From: Bettongia penicillata ogilbyi | Lineage: Eukaryota > Chordata > Mammalia > Diprotodontia > Potoroidae | Length of the DNA: 64,000 bases | Assembly (NCBI GenBank): GCA_023548195.1 | Contig: JAJHZJ010000026.1 | Span: 3,975,598-4,039,597 of the forward strand | Direction: 5' to 3' | Shown here: piece after piece, positions 23,951 through 35,304 of the stretch | Position numbering within the stretch: position 1 is the first letter of the stretch | Layout: every line of letters begins with the position of its first letter | The notes under the pieces: model-generated | What the model saw: only the letters and a program-made list of their open reading frames with translations | Told to the model about the DNA's origin: nothing | Database searches by the model: none | Program-made: the position numbers and the translations under genes

Positions 23951-25912
23951 TAGATACCTAACGTGCAAACTGAGTAATAAGTGCAGCCCACCTGAGGTTT
24001 TCGTAGACAGACAGACAGAGAGAAAAAGAGAAAAACAGGCAGACAAATAGGCCCTAATTATCTAGTATAGATGAATTAGTTGGTAAACAGGGCTTAATAA
24101 CTTGCCTGCTGCTGGCATTGTGGGTAACTGTCAGTTATTCTAAAACTACTTGGGTCAATTAATAATATAGTATTAGGTAAGTATTTAATTAATGCATCAA
24201 ATACCCAAATAAATTTATGATTATTATTTTTGTTTTCTGTTGGACTCTCCATTAAAATTAATTTTGAGTTTAATCCAAATATACCAAGTTCTTTGTGACT
24301 TGTTGTAGATCTTTTCACCAAACACCTATCGCCCTTGTGTTTTAGGATTTGCTAAGACAAATTGATTCAGACCATCTCTCAAAGGTATTTCCCAGTCCTT
24401 CAAGCTGTCTAAAAGTTGAAAAGGTTGAGGCCCGCAAATTCTAGAGTAAAGCAAACTGAGAAAACCTTTACAATCTTCAGTAGTATGTGACCATCACAAC
24501 CATCTCATCATTTTTGAATTTTCATTCAGGGATCGAATAAGATGATGAAAAAACATATTGAAAAGGCTCAGTGGGTTTTTACACCCTCTCTTATACGAGT
24601 GAGATAAATTCTCTGTCTAAATCTTCCACCATGCTATCTGATTCAAAACAGAGATGTTCTATTAAATTTTCTACCCACTCAATTTACCCTAAACTTTTAT
24701 GGAACTCATAAAAATGTAGAGTGGGAAAACCATTTTCCTTTTTCCAACAATACCACTGGCTTGCTGAACTGTCGATCAGAGTTAGGTCAGAAAGCAATGG
24801 TTTTAATTGGTTATATTGTGGCTATCTGACTGACTAGTAATTGACAATTCATTGAAGGAGTCTAGAAAGACTGGATAATGCTATGCACATAATGACATAA
24901 TGCTCCTTAACCTCTTATTCACTTACTTGGCATAATAAAAGGGTCCTGGACTTCAGTATTGGGACATAAAATATCAGCTGCTACTCCAGAAACATGGGTT
25001 TTACATTCTGTTGATTAATGTATCCTTTACTTCCTTTTAAAGGGTAGGATTGTAGTTGTTTAAAGGATATTTCCCTTTGCAGTGACAAATGGGGTATGGT
25101 TGTAGAACTTATATGCATGTCTATTGGTGCTCTTTGAAATAATTTTCTTCTTGAATTTTTGCCTTTTAGCAGCTGGGAGAAAAGGACATTTCTCTTTGTT
25201 GTTGTTTCAAAAGTAGCTAAATGTTCTGTCAGTACTTCCCTTGTTCTTTTCAGAAATTTTCCTACCTATTACATCTTGGCCAACTGTAATCTTTGTCCGA
25301 AGTTATAATCAGTTCTATAGTGCATGATATCACTATTAAATTGTGCTTCTCATCACTCTGTTAATGGAATATGTAGTGTCTCCTCACAACATGGAAATGG
25401 CAAACAGCAAGGAAGGTCTTTATGACACTCTGTATGATGAAACACATACACATACATACATATCAGATTTTGGGTAGATACAAATTCATTCTAATGAAAG
25501 CAACAGTCCTCCAAATTGTAATATTCAACTTTCTGAGTATATTATGCAAAATACTCCTTCTTATAAATAAAGGGATTAAGGCTCTTAAAATCATCTTCCT
25601 GTAATCTCTATCTCTTTTATTGTATATGAAATTTAAAGTATTTATCTTGCCATATCAGGAAATGAGGCAAAACCCTTTCCTGCTGAATTAATTGGACTTG
25701 ATGTACAAATCCAAGATCATGAAAGTGTACACCAAATTGACCAATTAAAGGGGAGAACACAAATCAGGGACAATTCAATAAAATAGAGTTAAGAACATGG
25801 AGATCAAGAATGCAGAAACAGAAAAAGCAAATAGAAGGTGAAGTTTGGAATATTGGGAGAGTGCAATCAGGAGGGACAGAAGAATTCAGTAGATATTATA
25901 AAGAAAAGGTAT
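23951..25912. other. No recognised feature
   Basis: Nearly 2 kb without a gene or confident repeat. Short AC-repeat trace at 25,440-25,463. Confidence 0.4.
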
Positions 25913-26570
25913 GGGGGGGAGGAGCCAAGATGGTGGAGTAGAAAGATTCACATTTGCTAGCTCCGAACCCACAGCCCATAAATTACCTATGAGGAGGAGC
26001 TCCCAACAAATTCGGGAGCATTGTAAGCTGCACAGCAACGGAGTGGAGGAGATTTCTTTTCCAGAGAGCCCTGAAAAGCTGGCACCAAATGTCCATTGTG
26101 CACTGACCCAGAGCAGAGCCCAGCCCTGCCTGGGCAGCATGGCCCCAAGAGGAGCAGATCAGAGCAGGCTTCAGGGATGGAATCTCCAGTCCTCAACCCA
26201 CACTACAGGTCAGTAAGAGACCCTATCTGGCCGGCCAAGAGGGGAGCGGAGTATCTCCATAACTCAGGCCTCCTTGGGAGGCAGCAGCAGAGGCAGTGGC
26301 GGCCAGGGGGTCCCGGAGCAGACAGGACCCCAGATCCATTACTGAAGGTCTCCACATAAACCCCCAGAGGGAACAGAGCCTGGGAGGTGGCCCTGCCCCC
26401 ACCTGAGAACCTGATGGAATCTTACCCTGAATACCAGCCCCGCCTGCTGCTGAAAGCCCTGAGGCTGGGGAGCAGCATTTGAATCTCAGACCCCAAGCAC
26501 TAGCTGGGCAGATCTACAGGTGAGACAGGGGTGGAGAGGAATCTCAGAAGTCAAGTAACTGGCTGGGAAA

Positions 26571-27671
26571 ATGCCCAGAAAAGGGAAAAAAAGTAAGGCC
26601 ATACAAGGTAATTTGCTTGGTGAATAGATGTTTCCTCCTTTCCCTTCTGTTGAGGAAGAACAATGCTTACCATCAGGTAAAGACATAGAAGTCAAGGCCT
26701 CCGTATCCCAAACATCCCCAAAAGATGTCCAATGGGCTCAAGCCATGGAAGAGCTCAAAAAGGATTTCGAAAATCAAGTTAGACAGATAGAGGAAAAACT
26801 GGGAAGAGAAATGAGAGAGATGCAAGAAAAGTATGAAAAACGGGTCAATACCTTGGTAAAGGAGACCCAAAAAAATGCTGAAGAAAATAACACTTTGAAA
26901 AATAGGCTCACTCAATTGGCAAAAGAGGTTCAAAAAGCCAATGAGGAGAAGAATGCTTTCAAAAGCAGAATTAGACAAATGGAAAAAGAGGTTCAAAAGC
27001 TCACTGAAGAAAATAGTTCCCTCAAAATTAGAATGGAACAGATGGAGACTAATGACTTTCTGAGAAACCAAGAAATCACCAAACAAAACCAAAAGAGTGA
27101 AGAAATGTAAGATGATGTGAAATATCTCATGGGAAAAACAACTGACCTGGAAAATAGATCCAGAAGAGACAATTTAAAAATTATGGGACTACCTGAAAGC
27201 CATGATCAAAAAAAGAGCCTAGGCATCATCTTTCATGAAATTATCAAGGAAAACTGCCCTGATATTCTAGAACCAGAGGGCAAAATAAATATTGAAGGAA
27301 TCCATCAACCACCACCGGAAAAAGATCCAAAAAGAGAAACTCCTAGGAACATTGTGGCCAAATTCCAGAATTCCCAGGTCAATGAGAAAATATTGCAAGC
27401 AGCTAGAAAGAAACAATTCCAGTACTGTGGAAATACAATCAGGATAACACAAGATCTAGCAGCTTCTACATTAAGGGATTGAAGGGCGTGGAATAGGATA
27501 TTCCAGAAGTCAAAGGAACTAGGACTCAAACCAGGAATCACCTACCCAGCAAAACTGAGTATGATACTTCAGGGGAAAATATGGTCTTTCAATGAAATAG
27601 AGGACTTTCAAGCATTCTTGATGAAAAGACCAGAGCTGAAAAGAAAATTTGACTTTCAAACACAAGAATGA
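26571..27671 (+). pseudogene. HAL1 B ORF1 (L1 ORF1p-like), three in-frame stops
   Basis: One frame of 367 codons from MPRKGKKSK to the TGA at 27,669, close to the 361 residues of the L1 ORF1 at 55-56 kb. Domains in order: basic N-tip; long heptad-rich coiled coil (WAQAMEELKKDF through MEQME); RRM-like region opening with ENRSRRDNLKIMGLPE; C-terminal domain with ARKKQFQYCGNTIRITQD. Family role: trimeric RNA chaperone coating element RNA in a cytoplasmic RNP. The frame is broken by TAG at 26,625, TAA at 27,108 and TGA at 27,480, with no frameshift, so the copy is inactive but young-looking. The TGA recurs in copy A. Confidence 0.85.
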
Positions 27672-27805
27672 GAAGAAGCATGAAAAAGTAAACAGCAAAG
27701 AGAAGTCATAAGGGACTTACCAAAGTTTAACTGTTTACATTCCTACATGGAAAGACAATATTTGTGACTCTTGAAATTTTTCAGTATCTGGGTAGTTGGT
27801 GGGAT

Positions 27806-27897
27806 TACACACACACACACAGACACACACACATACACATGCACACACACGTACACGTGTGCGCACACACATACACACATGCACGCACACACAGAGA
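27806..27897. repeat. CA microsatellite inside HAL1 B 3'UTR
   Basis: (CA)n with CG and AG interruptions at the start of the 3'UTR. The same position carries a CA tract in copies A (16,152-16,168) and D (40,855-41,000), so the tract is a family feature and not an independent locus. Confidence 0.85.
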
Positions 27898-28764
27898 CAG
27901 ACATCACCAAGTGAATTGAGTAGGATGGGATCATATCTTAAAAAAATTAAGGTAAACAGTGAAAGAGAAATGTATTGGGAGGAGAGAGGGTGAAATGAAA
28001 TGGGGTAAATTATCTCTCATAGAAAAGGCAAGCAAGAGAACTTTTAGTGGAGGGAAAAAGAGGAGAGCTGAGAAAAAATATGAAGTTTACTCTCATCACA
28101 TTCAACTAAAGGAAGGAATAAAATGCATACTCATTTTGGTATGAAAACCTATCTTACAATAGAGGAAAATGGAGGAGAAGGAGATAAGCAGGGTGGAGGG
28201 GATGATGGAAGGGAGGGCAATGGGAGGAGGGAGCAATTTGAAGTCAGCACTTGGGGGGGACAGGAGCAGGAGAGAGAATAGAAACAATGGGGGGCAGGAT
28301 AGGATGGAGGGAAATATAGTTAGTCTTACACAACATGAACTATTATCGAAGTCATTTGCAAAACTACACAGATAGGACCCATACTGAATTGCCTGCCTTC
28401 CCAAAGGGAATGGGTGGGGAAGGAGTAATGGGGAGAATTTGGAACTCAAAGTTTTAGGAACAACTGTTGAGTATTGTTCTTGCTAGTAGGAAATAAGAAA
28501 TACAGGTAATGGGGAATAGAAAGTTACCTGGCCCTACAGGACAAAAGAAAAGATGGGGACAAAGGGAAGGGAGGGATGATAGAAGAGAAGGCAGATTTGT
28601 GATAGAGGAAATTAGAATGCTCAGTGTATTGGGATGGGGGAGGGGACAAATGGGGAGAAAATTTGGAACCCAAAATGTTGTGAAAATGAATGTAAAAAGT
28701 TAAATAAATAAATTTATATTAAAAATAAAGTGAAAAAAAAGTACCATGTAGGCAACTACTTACT

Positions 28765-28767
<3 letters not shown>

Positions 28768-28838
<71 letters not shown>
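28768..28838. repeat. (TA)n(CA)n microsatellite
   Basis: About 20 TA units followed by about 15 CA units, nearly perfect. Likely polymorphic. Confidence 0.95.
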
Positions 28839-28840
<2 letters not shown>

Positions 28841-29116
28841 TGGGTATGATTATCTACTTAAAAGGTAAGAACACAATATAAATTTTGAGTGATATCTAAA
28901 AATATGTGTATTTACAAAAAGAATAGTTCACTTAAACCAAGTAGCAAGCTTCAAAAATGGATGCTATATATGTTGTAATAAAACGCACTAAAATATAGTA
29001 ATTTCAGATTAATATTTCATATTCCATAGCATGAATATAAAAATATAGATATATTAATAGGCTGTTTGTTATATTGTAATATAATTCTATAAAATAAAAT
29101 TTTCTCTAATGTTGTA

Positions 29117-29146
29117 AAAAAGAAAAGAAAAGAAAAGAAAAAAGTA
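29117..29146 (+). repeat. (AAAAG)n simple repeat
   Basis: Five to six AAAAG units just upstream of a SINE. Confidence 0.85.
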
Positions 29147-29160
29147 CGGACAAAAAATAC

Positions 29161-29392
29161 AAACAGCTAGGTGGTACAGTAAATAGAGTGCCAGGTCTTG
29201 AGTCAGGAAGACCTGAGTTCAAATTCAGCCTCAGAGAGTTAGTAGCTGTGTAACCCTAGAGAAGTCTTTTAACCCTGTCTGCCTCAGTTTTTCATCTGTA
29301 AAATGACCTGGAAAAGGAAATGGCAAACTATTCCAGTATCTTTGCCAAGAAAATTCCAAATGAGGTCACAAAGAGTCAGACACAAGCAGTGG
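29161..29392 (+). repeat. Marsupial tRNA-derived SINE
   Basis: Well-preserved copy: ACAGCTAGGTGGTACAG, GACCTGAGTTCAAATTC, CTGTCTGCCTCAG, GGAAATGGCAAACTATTCC, CAAAGAGTCAGACACAAG. Confidence 0.92.
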
Positions 29393-29419
29393 TACTATGT
29401 TTTAGAATAAAGAAAAATT

Positions 29420-30895
29420 ATAAATGTCAAAAAGTAGAAATATTTTATTTTTATTTGACCAACAATAAGATTTGAGGCTAAAAATTAATTATTTAGTTTC
29501 AATTGTTAGAAACCTGGCAAGTAGGATGAAAGAAACTGGGCATGGACCATTATATTAAACCATTTACCAAGATCATGTCAAAATGGACACATAACCTATA
29601 TATAAAGAGAGATTCTACAAGAAATTAGAAGAACATGAAACATATTACATATGAGTCTTATGGATAGGAGATCAATTTATGAACATAGAAGAGGTAGAGA
29701 GGAAAGTTAGGTATGAAATGGATAATTTCAATTACATTAAATTAAAAAGTTTTTTTTAAACAAATTAAACAAATGTAACCAAGATTAGAAGGAAAGTAGA
29801 AAATTAGAGGGACAAAATTTTATAGACAGTTTATCAGATAAAAGTCTCATAGATAAAAATATATGAAGAGTTTATTAAATCTACAAGAATATGAGTCATT
29901 CCCTAATTGAAAAGTTATCAAAGTATATGAACAGGCAGTCTTCTAAGGAGGAAAGCAAAACAATTTATAGTCATGTAAAAATGCTCTAAATTATTATTAA
30001 TTAGTGAAATGCAAATTAGAACAACAATTGAGATATCATTTTATACCTACCAGATTGGCTAAAAGGAGAAGACAAAGTGATAAATATTGGAGGGAATGTG
30101 GACTCTAATTCATTGTTGGTGGAATTGTGAATTGATACAACCATTTTGGGGAGCAATCTGGAATTATGTCCAAAGAGTTATTAAACTACCTATACCCTTT
30201 CACCCAGAAATACCACCAGTTGGTCTATTTTTGAAGATAATTAGGAGGAAAGGAAAAGTGCCTATATGTTTCAAAATGTTTATAGCAGCTCTCTTTGTGG
30301 TGGCAAAAAATTGGAAATTACAGGAATGCCAATCAATTGAGGAATGACTGGACAAGTTGTGGTGTATTATTGTGTCCTACTGTGCTATAAGAAATGATGA
30401 GCTCAATGATTTTAGAAGAAACATGGAAAGACATTTATGACATAATGAAAAGTTAAATGAGCAGAAACAAAAAATTATTGTGTACAGTAACAGAAATATG
30501 GTTTTAAGAAGGACTTTGAATGAACAAGTCATTTTGACTGTCATAAATACCCAAATTTACTATACAGGACATAGCAAGAAAGAAACTATCTGAATCTAGA
30601 AAAAGAATTGATGAATAGAAGTATCTGTAGAATATTTTTACACACACAGACACACATACATACACACACATAAACTTATTTGTGTCTAATAATAGACATC
30701 TCTAGGGAAGGATGGTGGGAAGAACAAAAAGGAAAAGAAATTTATGTGACAATTCTAGTGTATATTTGAAAGGAATAGCAAAATTTTAATGATATATTTG
30801 CAGTTTTTTGTATAATAATCTTTTTCTTATACTTTGTTATAGGAATACTTTTTGTTCTATAAATTAAAAATGTAAAAAAATGAAAAAGTAGGAAT
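29420..30895 (+). mobile_element. L1 3' fragment (ORF2 C-terminus and 3'UTR)
   Basis: 5'-truncated L1 on the plus strand. The ORF2 C-terminal region is recognisable from about 29,890. The frame at 30,087-30,347 contains the cysteine-rich tail motif HCWWNC and the IAALFVVAKNWK segment, also found in the L1 at 50.7-51.2 kb. The 3'UTR follows, with a CA tract (30,641-30,670), ending in an A-rich tail near 30,895. Confidence 0.8.
30087..30347 (+). pseudogene. L1 ORF2 C-terminal fragment
   Basis: 86 codons ending QECQSIEE. The motif WTLIHCWWNCELIQPFW is the conserved C-terminal cysteine-rich segment of marsupial L1 ORF2. It then reaches a stop, and further family text continues downstream in a decayed state. 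No RT or endonuclease domain is present in this copy. Confidence 0.8.
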
Positions 30896-31294
30896 AACAG
30901 GTACAAATTCCATAATGCGATAAATAGTAATTAGCACAATAGAAGATATAGATTTAAAGATATAGTGAATCCTGAATAAAGAAGGCCTCAAAGAAGGATT
31001 TTGGAGAAATTATTAATTATATGAAAGATAACCCTAAGAGAAAAATTATATATACATACACACATACATACATGCATACATATTAGGACACATAATAACA
31101 AAAGAGAAAAAAAGGATAGGTTTCATTGATTGTATACTTATTTAAAATATAAAAATCAGAAGATAATCCTATAATTTGCGCAATGAAGAAAAATTTTAAA
31201 TTAAATCAGTTAGTGAAACCAAAACTACTATAAAACTGATAAAACTAAAGAAGTTTTTGAGAAAACAAATGTAATCAATAACACAGAAACATAT
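30896..31294. other. Unassigned, with AT/CA microsatellite
   Basis: A TATATACATACACACATACATAC-type tract at 31,050-31,082. The rest is not assigned. Confidence 0.4.
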
Positions 31295-34200
31295 CAGCAG
31301 GCCTCAGCACAAGCCAAACATGACCACTAGGCCCCCAGCTCAACACCAAGTAAGCTGCCAGATCCCTGCATCCTCTAGTAATGCCAGCCACCCCCTCAAC
31401 AAAGCATCAGACACAATGGTCCCCCATGGGCCTCAGGGCAATACCAGCACAGATTGAGGTAAACAGCCAGGACCTGCAGCCACTGCCACAAGAAGCCAGA
31501 TCACCTTCCACCCTGGGATCAGATATCAAATTTAAAAGAATGGAAAAAGGCTAGAAAAAGATGAGTAAAAAATATTAATAAAAAGAATCTGACTATTAAA
31601 AAGTTGTTATGATAACAGGAAGACCAAGACACAAACTTAGAAATGGTCAACAATGTCAAAGCACTTATTAGCAAATAAAAATGGGAAGTGGTCTCAAGCC
31701 CAGAAAGAACTCATGGAAGATCTCAAAAAAGAGCTTAAAAATAATATGAGAGGTAGAAGGAAAAGAAATCCACCAAAGAAAACAACTCCTTAAAGAATAC
31801 AATTGGTCAAATGAAAAAGCAAGTACAGTACTCAAGCTAATTGAGAAAAACAACATCTCACAAGCTAGAACTTGTGAGGCAAGTGGAAGCTAATGACTCT
31901 ATGAGATGTCAAGAATCAACAGACAAAATCAAAAGAATGAAAAAGAATGGATGAAAATGTAAAATACTTCATGGGAAATATAGGTGACCTGAAAAAATAT
32001 ATCAAGGATTGATATCAGAATCATTGGACTACATGAAAGACATAATCATAAGGAGGACCTAGACACAATCTTTCAAGAAATTATCAAGGAAAACTGCCCT
32101 AATGTCCTGGAACCAGAGAACAAAGTAGGCATTGAAGGAATCCCCTGATTGCCTCAGGAAAGAGGTCCAAAAATAACAACTTCAAGCAACATCATAGTCA
32201 AATTTCAGAAGTATCAGGTCAGGGAAAAAACATACTACAAGTGGCCAGAAAGAAACAATTAAAATATTGGAAAATCAGAATCAGGATTGCACAGAACTTG
32301 GCATCTGCAACGTTAAAGAACTGGAGGTCATGAAACATGATATTCCAGAAAGCAAAGTACCTAGGAATGCAACCAAGAATCACCTATCCAATGAAATTAA
32401 TCATTACACATAAAGGTGGAAATGGCCATTCAACAAGATTAAAGGATTCATAAGGAAAAGACCAGAAGTAAGCCAAAAATTTGACCTCTAATTTCAAGAC
32501 CCAAGAGAAGAGTAAACAAGAGAAAAGGTACAAGAAAGCATAAGAGATATAATAGAACTAAAATTTTTACATCTACATGGGAAGATGATACTTGTAATTC
32601 TTTAAAATTTTATCACTAATAGTACAGCTAGAAAGAATATAGGAAGAGGGTGCGTGTGTACAGTGAATTTGAGAGAATAATAAAGAGGGATGAGAAAGAG
32701 GGATACAATGGGCACAGAGGGAAGGAAGATACAGAATGGATAAATTTTACACATGAAGAGGTGCAAAATACCTATTGAAGTGGAGGTGGAGATTGGAGAG
32801 TGGGTTACTAGCATTGCTTAAACTTCACTCTCATCAGTATTGGCTCAAAAATTTAATAATATACAAAATCTGCTGAGTAAAGAAATCTATCTTACCTGAT
32901 AGGGAAGTAGAAGGGGAGAAGATCAGAAAGGAGGTCATAGAGGTTAAAGCAGATCAAGGGAGGTGGTAGGCAGAAGCAAAACACTGGTGAGAAGGGAAAA
33001 GATGAAAGGAGAGAGAGGACAGGAGAAAGGAGGAAGGATAGGACAAAGGGAAGTACACAGCTAGGAATCATAATTGTGGATATGAATGGGATGAACTCTT
33101 GAACAAAACAGAACCTGATAGCAGAGTGGCTCAAAAACCAGAATTATACAATGTGTTGTTTAAAAGAAGCACACTTGAAGCAGAGAGTCCCACACAGAGT
33201 AAAGGTAAGGTGCTAGAGCAGAATCTATTATACTTCAGCTGAAGTAAAAAAAAAACAGAAAACAACAGAGGTAGCAATTCTGACCTCAAAGTAAAAGTGA
33301 AAATAATCTAATTAAAAGAGATAAGGAAGGAAAGAATATTTTGCTAAAAGATATCATAGGAAATGAAGCAATATCGATACTAAACATATGTGCACCAAGT
33401 GGTTTGACATGCAGATTCTCAAAGAAAAAGTTATGTGAATTATCAGAAGCAAGAGACAGCAAAAGTATGCTAGTGGGAGACTTCAACTGTCCTCTCTCAG
33501 AACTTGATAAATCCAACAAAAAAATCAACAAGCGAGAAACTGAGATGAATAGAATATTTGAAAATTTAGATATAACAGACCTTTGGAGAATAGATTAGGT
33601 ACACAAGACACAGTAGTAAACGACCTTGGTGACCTAGTGTTTGATAAATACAAATTTTTAGCTTTTGGGATAAGAGCTTACTATTTAACAAAAACAGCTG
33701 TGAAAACTGAAAACTAATAGAACACAAAGTAGATATAGACCAACAGGTAACAAAACTGGCCAAGATAAGGTCAAATTGGGTACATAGTCTAGACTTACAG
33801 GGTGAAACCATAAGCAAATTAGAAGAGCAAGGAATAGTCTACCTGTCAGATATGTGGACAAAGGGAGAATTCATGACTAATTCATACACAGAGAGCATTA
33901 CAAAATATAAAATGAATCATTGTGATTATATTAAATTTTAAAAAAATGCCTTTGTACAAAGAAAACCAATACAGTCAAGGTTAGAAGAGAAGAAGAAAGC
34001 TGGGAAACAATATTTACAGCATTTGTCTCTGATAAATAAATAGATATAGACAACTGAGTCAAATATATAAGATTGCAAACCATTTCCCAATTGATAAATG
34101 GTCAAATTATATGAACAGACAGTTTTCAGATAGAAAAATCAAAGCTATCTATAAAACAGTTCTCTAAATCACTTTTGAATAGATAAATGCAAATTAAAGC

Positions 34201-34297
34201 AACTCTGACAGAACACTTCACACATATCAGATTGGGTAATATGAAAAAAAGAGGAAATTATAGATATTGGAGAAGGTGTGGGAAAATTGGTGCATCA
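31295..34297 (+). mobile_element. L1 copy F with internal ORF2 deletion
   Basis: C-rich 5'UTR end (31,295-31,520), a decayed ORF1 (about 31,560-32,490), a purine-rich ORF1-ORF2 spacer (32,490-33,060), the endonuclease start of ORF2 (33,060-33,600) and then a jump to the late ORF2 region (33,640-34,297: CAAATTGGGTACATAGTC, then GAAGAGCAAGGAATAGTCTACC). The catalytic RT core is missing. The spacer GAAGATGATACTTGTAATTC matches both the spacer of the L1 at 50-57 kb and the 3'UTR of HAL1 copies. This subfamily is older than the 50-kb element. Confidence 0.75.
33341..33598 (+). pseudogene. L1 ORF2 endonuclease fragment
   Basis: 85-codon open frame aligned with the endonuclease part of the ORF2 at 53-54 kb: NICAPSGLTCRFSKKKL (compare MYAPSGIASRF), then LVGDFNCPLSELDKSNKKINK, then the ENLDITDLWRI segment. 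It keeps the DFN-type aspartate motif but lacks the N-terminal catalytic residues and everything after WRI in this frame. Confidence 0.8.
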
Positions 34298-34670
34298 GTT
34301 AACCACCCTTGAATTTTTCCACCATTCCCCTCCAAACAACTTTAAAATTATGCCTCATATCAAGTTCTAGAAGGTCAGAGTCAGTAAGTATCTGAGTGAG
34401 ACATTTTTTAGTCCAAGACAATTTAGCAGGTCTGCAAGAGAGTTTTGACATCAGGGCAGGGGCCAATCTGTGGCATATGTATTGGCAACATCAGGTATAA
34501 TACTTGGCATCATCTATGGCAGCAGCAACATCTTCAGGATTTCTCAGCCAAGAAATAGTAAGAGGACTGAGTAACTGATCAGAAAGAGATTATATGGGAC
34601 CCCAATGCCAACACTAGGTGTAGGGTAGGGCACTGCTTGGCAACTTCATTGCCCATACCCATGTTCAGGG
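34298..34670 (+). mobile_element. L1 5'UTR-like segment
   Basis: CCACCATTCCCCTCCAAACAAC, then GGTCAGAGTCAGTAAGTATC and CTTCAGGATTTCTCAGCC look like part of an L1 5'UTR. It sits between two ORF2 segments in an order that no intact L1 has. Orientation is uncertain. Confidence 0.4.
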
Positions 34671-35250
34671 TGCAGTTCTAGTGTAGAGAGGAAGGTTTAC
34701 AGTGACAAAAGAATACATGACGCCTTCACAAAAACTGATCATATATGAGAGGATATGACTTCATAATGCAATTGCAGAAAGCAGAGATATTAGATGTATC
34801 CTGTTCAGACCATAATGCAATAAAAAATACATTGAATAAAGGACTGAGGAAGTATAGATTAAAAATTCATTGAAAAATAATCTAATCCTAAAGAATTAGT
34901 AGGTCAAAGATCAAACAATAGAAAAAATCGTTAATTTCCTAAAAGATAATGTAACAGTGAGATAACATACCAAAATTTGTTGGGCACAGTCAGAGTAGTA
35001 CTTAAGAGAAAGTTTATAACTCTAAAAGTGCACATCAATAAAAGAGAAAAAGAATAGGTCAATGAATTAGACATACAACTGGGGAAAAAACTAGAGAAAG
35101 AACAAGTTAAAAATCCTTAGTTAAACAGTAAAATAGAAATTCTGAAAATCAAAGGAGAAATTAATAAAATGAAAGAAAAATAAAGCATTGAGCTAACAAA
35201 TAAAACTTTTTTCCCAGTTTTATGAAAAGTAAGTAAAATAGAAAAGACAT
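34671..35250 (+). mobile_element. L1 ORF2 endonuclease-to-RT linker fragment
   Basis: GACCATAATGCAATAAAAAATAC corresponds to the SDHNAIK motif of the endonuclease, and the following text to the linker (compare 53.4-53.9 kb on the minus strand). Many stops are present. It ends at about 35,250, near the 5' end of HAL1 C. Confidence 0.65.
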
Positions 35251-35304
35251 TGTTAGTTTGATTTTTAAAAAGACTGTCAAAACAAGTCTCAAAAATGAAA
35301 AGGA

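Larger units (their letters stand above)
25913..28738 (+). mobile_element. HAL1-type ORF1-only L1 derivative, copy B (most complete)
   Basis: A 2.8-kb element: start box GGAGCCAAGATGGTGGAGTAG, GC-rich 5'UTR (25,913-26,570), ORF1 (26,571-27,671), CA-rich tract (27,806-27,895), purine-rich 3'UTR and an AAATAAATAAATTT-type tail. No ORF2 sequence follows ORF1, and the 3' end comes about 1.07 kb after the ORF1 stop. The structure is that of half-L1 (HAL1) elements. The 3'UTR resembles the ORF1-ORF2 spacer of the L1 at 50-57 kb. Convincing TSDs were not found: AAGAAAAGGTA on the left versus AAAAAAAGTA on the right is only weakly similar. Confidence 0.85.

Noticed and set aside
26673..27092. 139-codon minus-strand frame rich in F and L
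   Set aside because: Antisense shadow of the HAL1 B ORF1 coiled coil.
25890..28760. AAGAAAAGGTA / AAAAAAAGTA as TSD for HAL1 B
   Set aside because: The similarity is A-rich with mismatches and could be chance next to the A tail.
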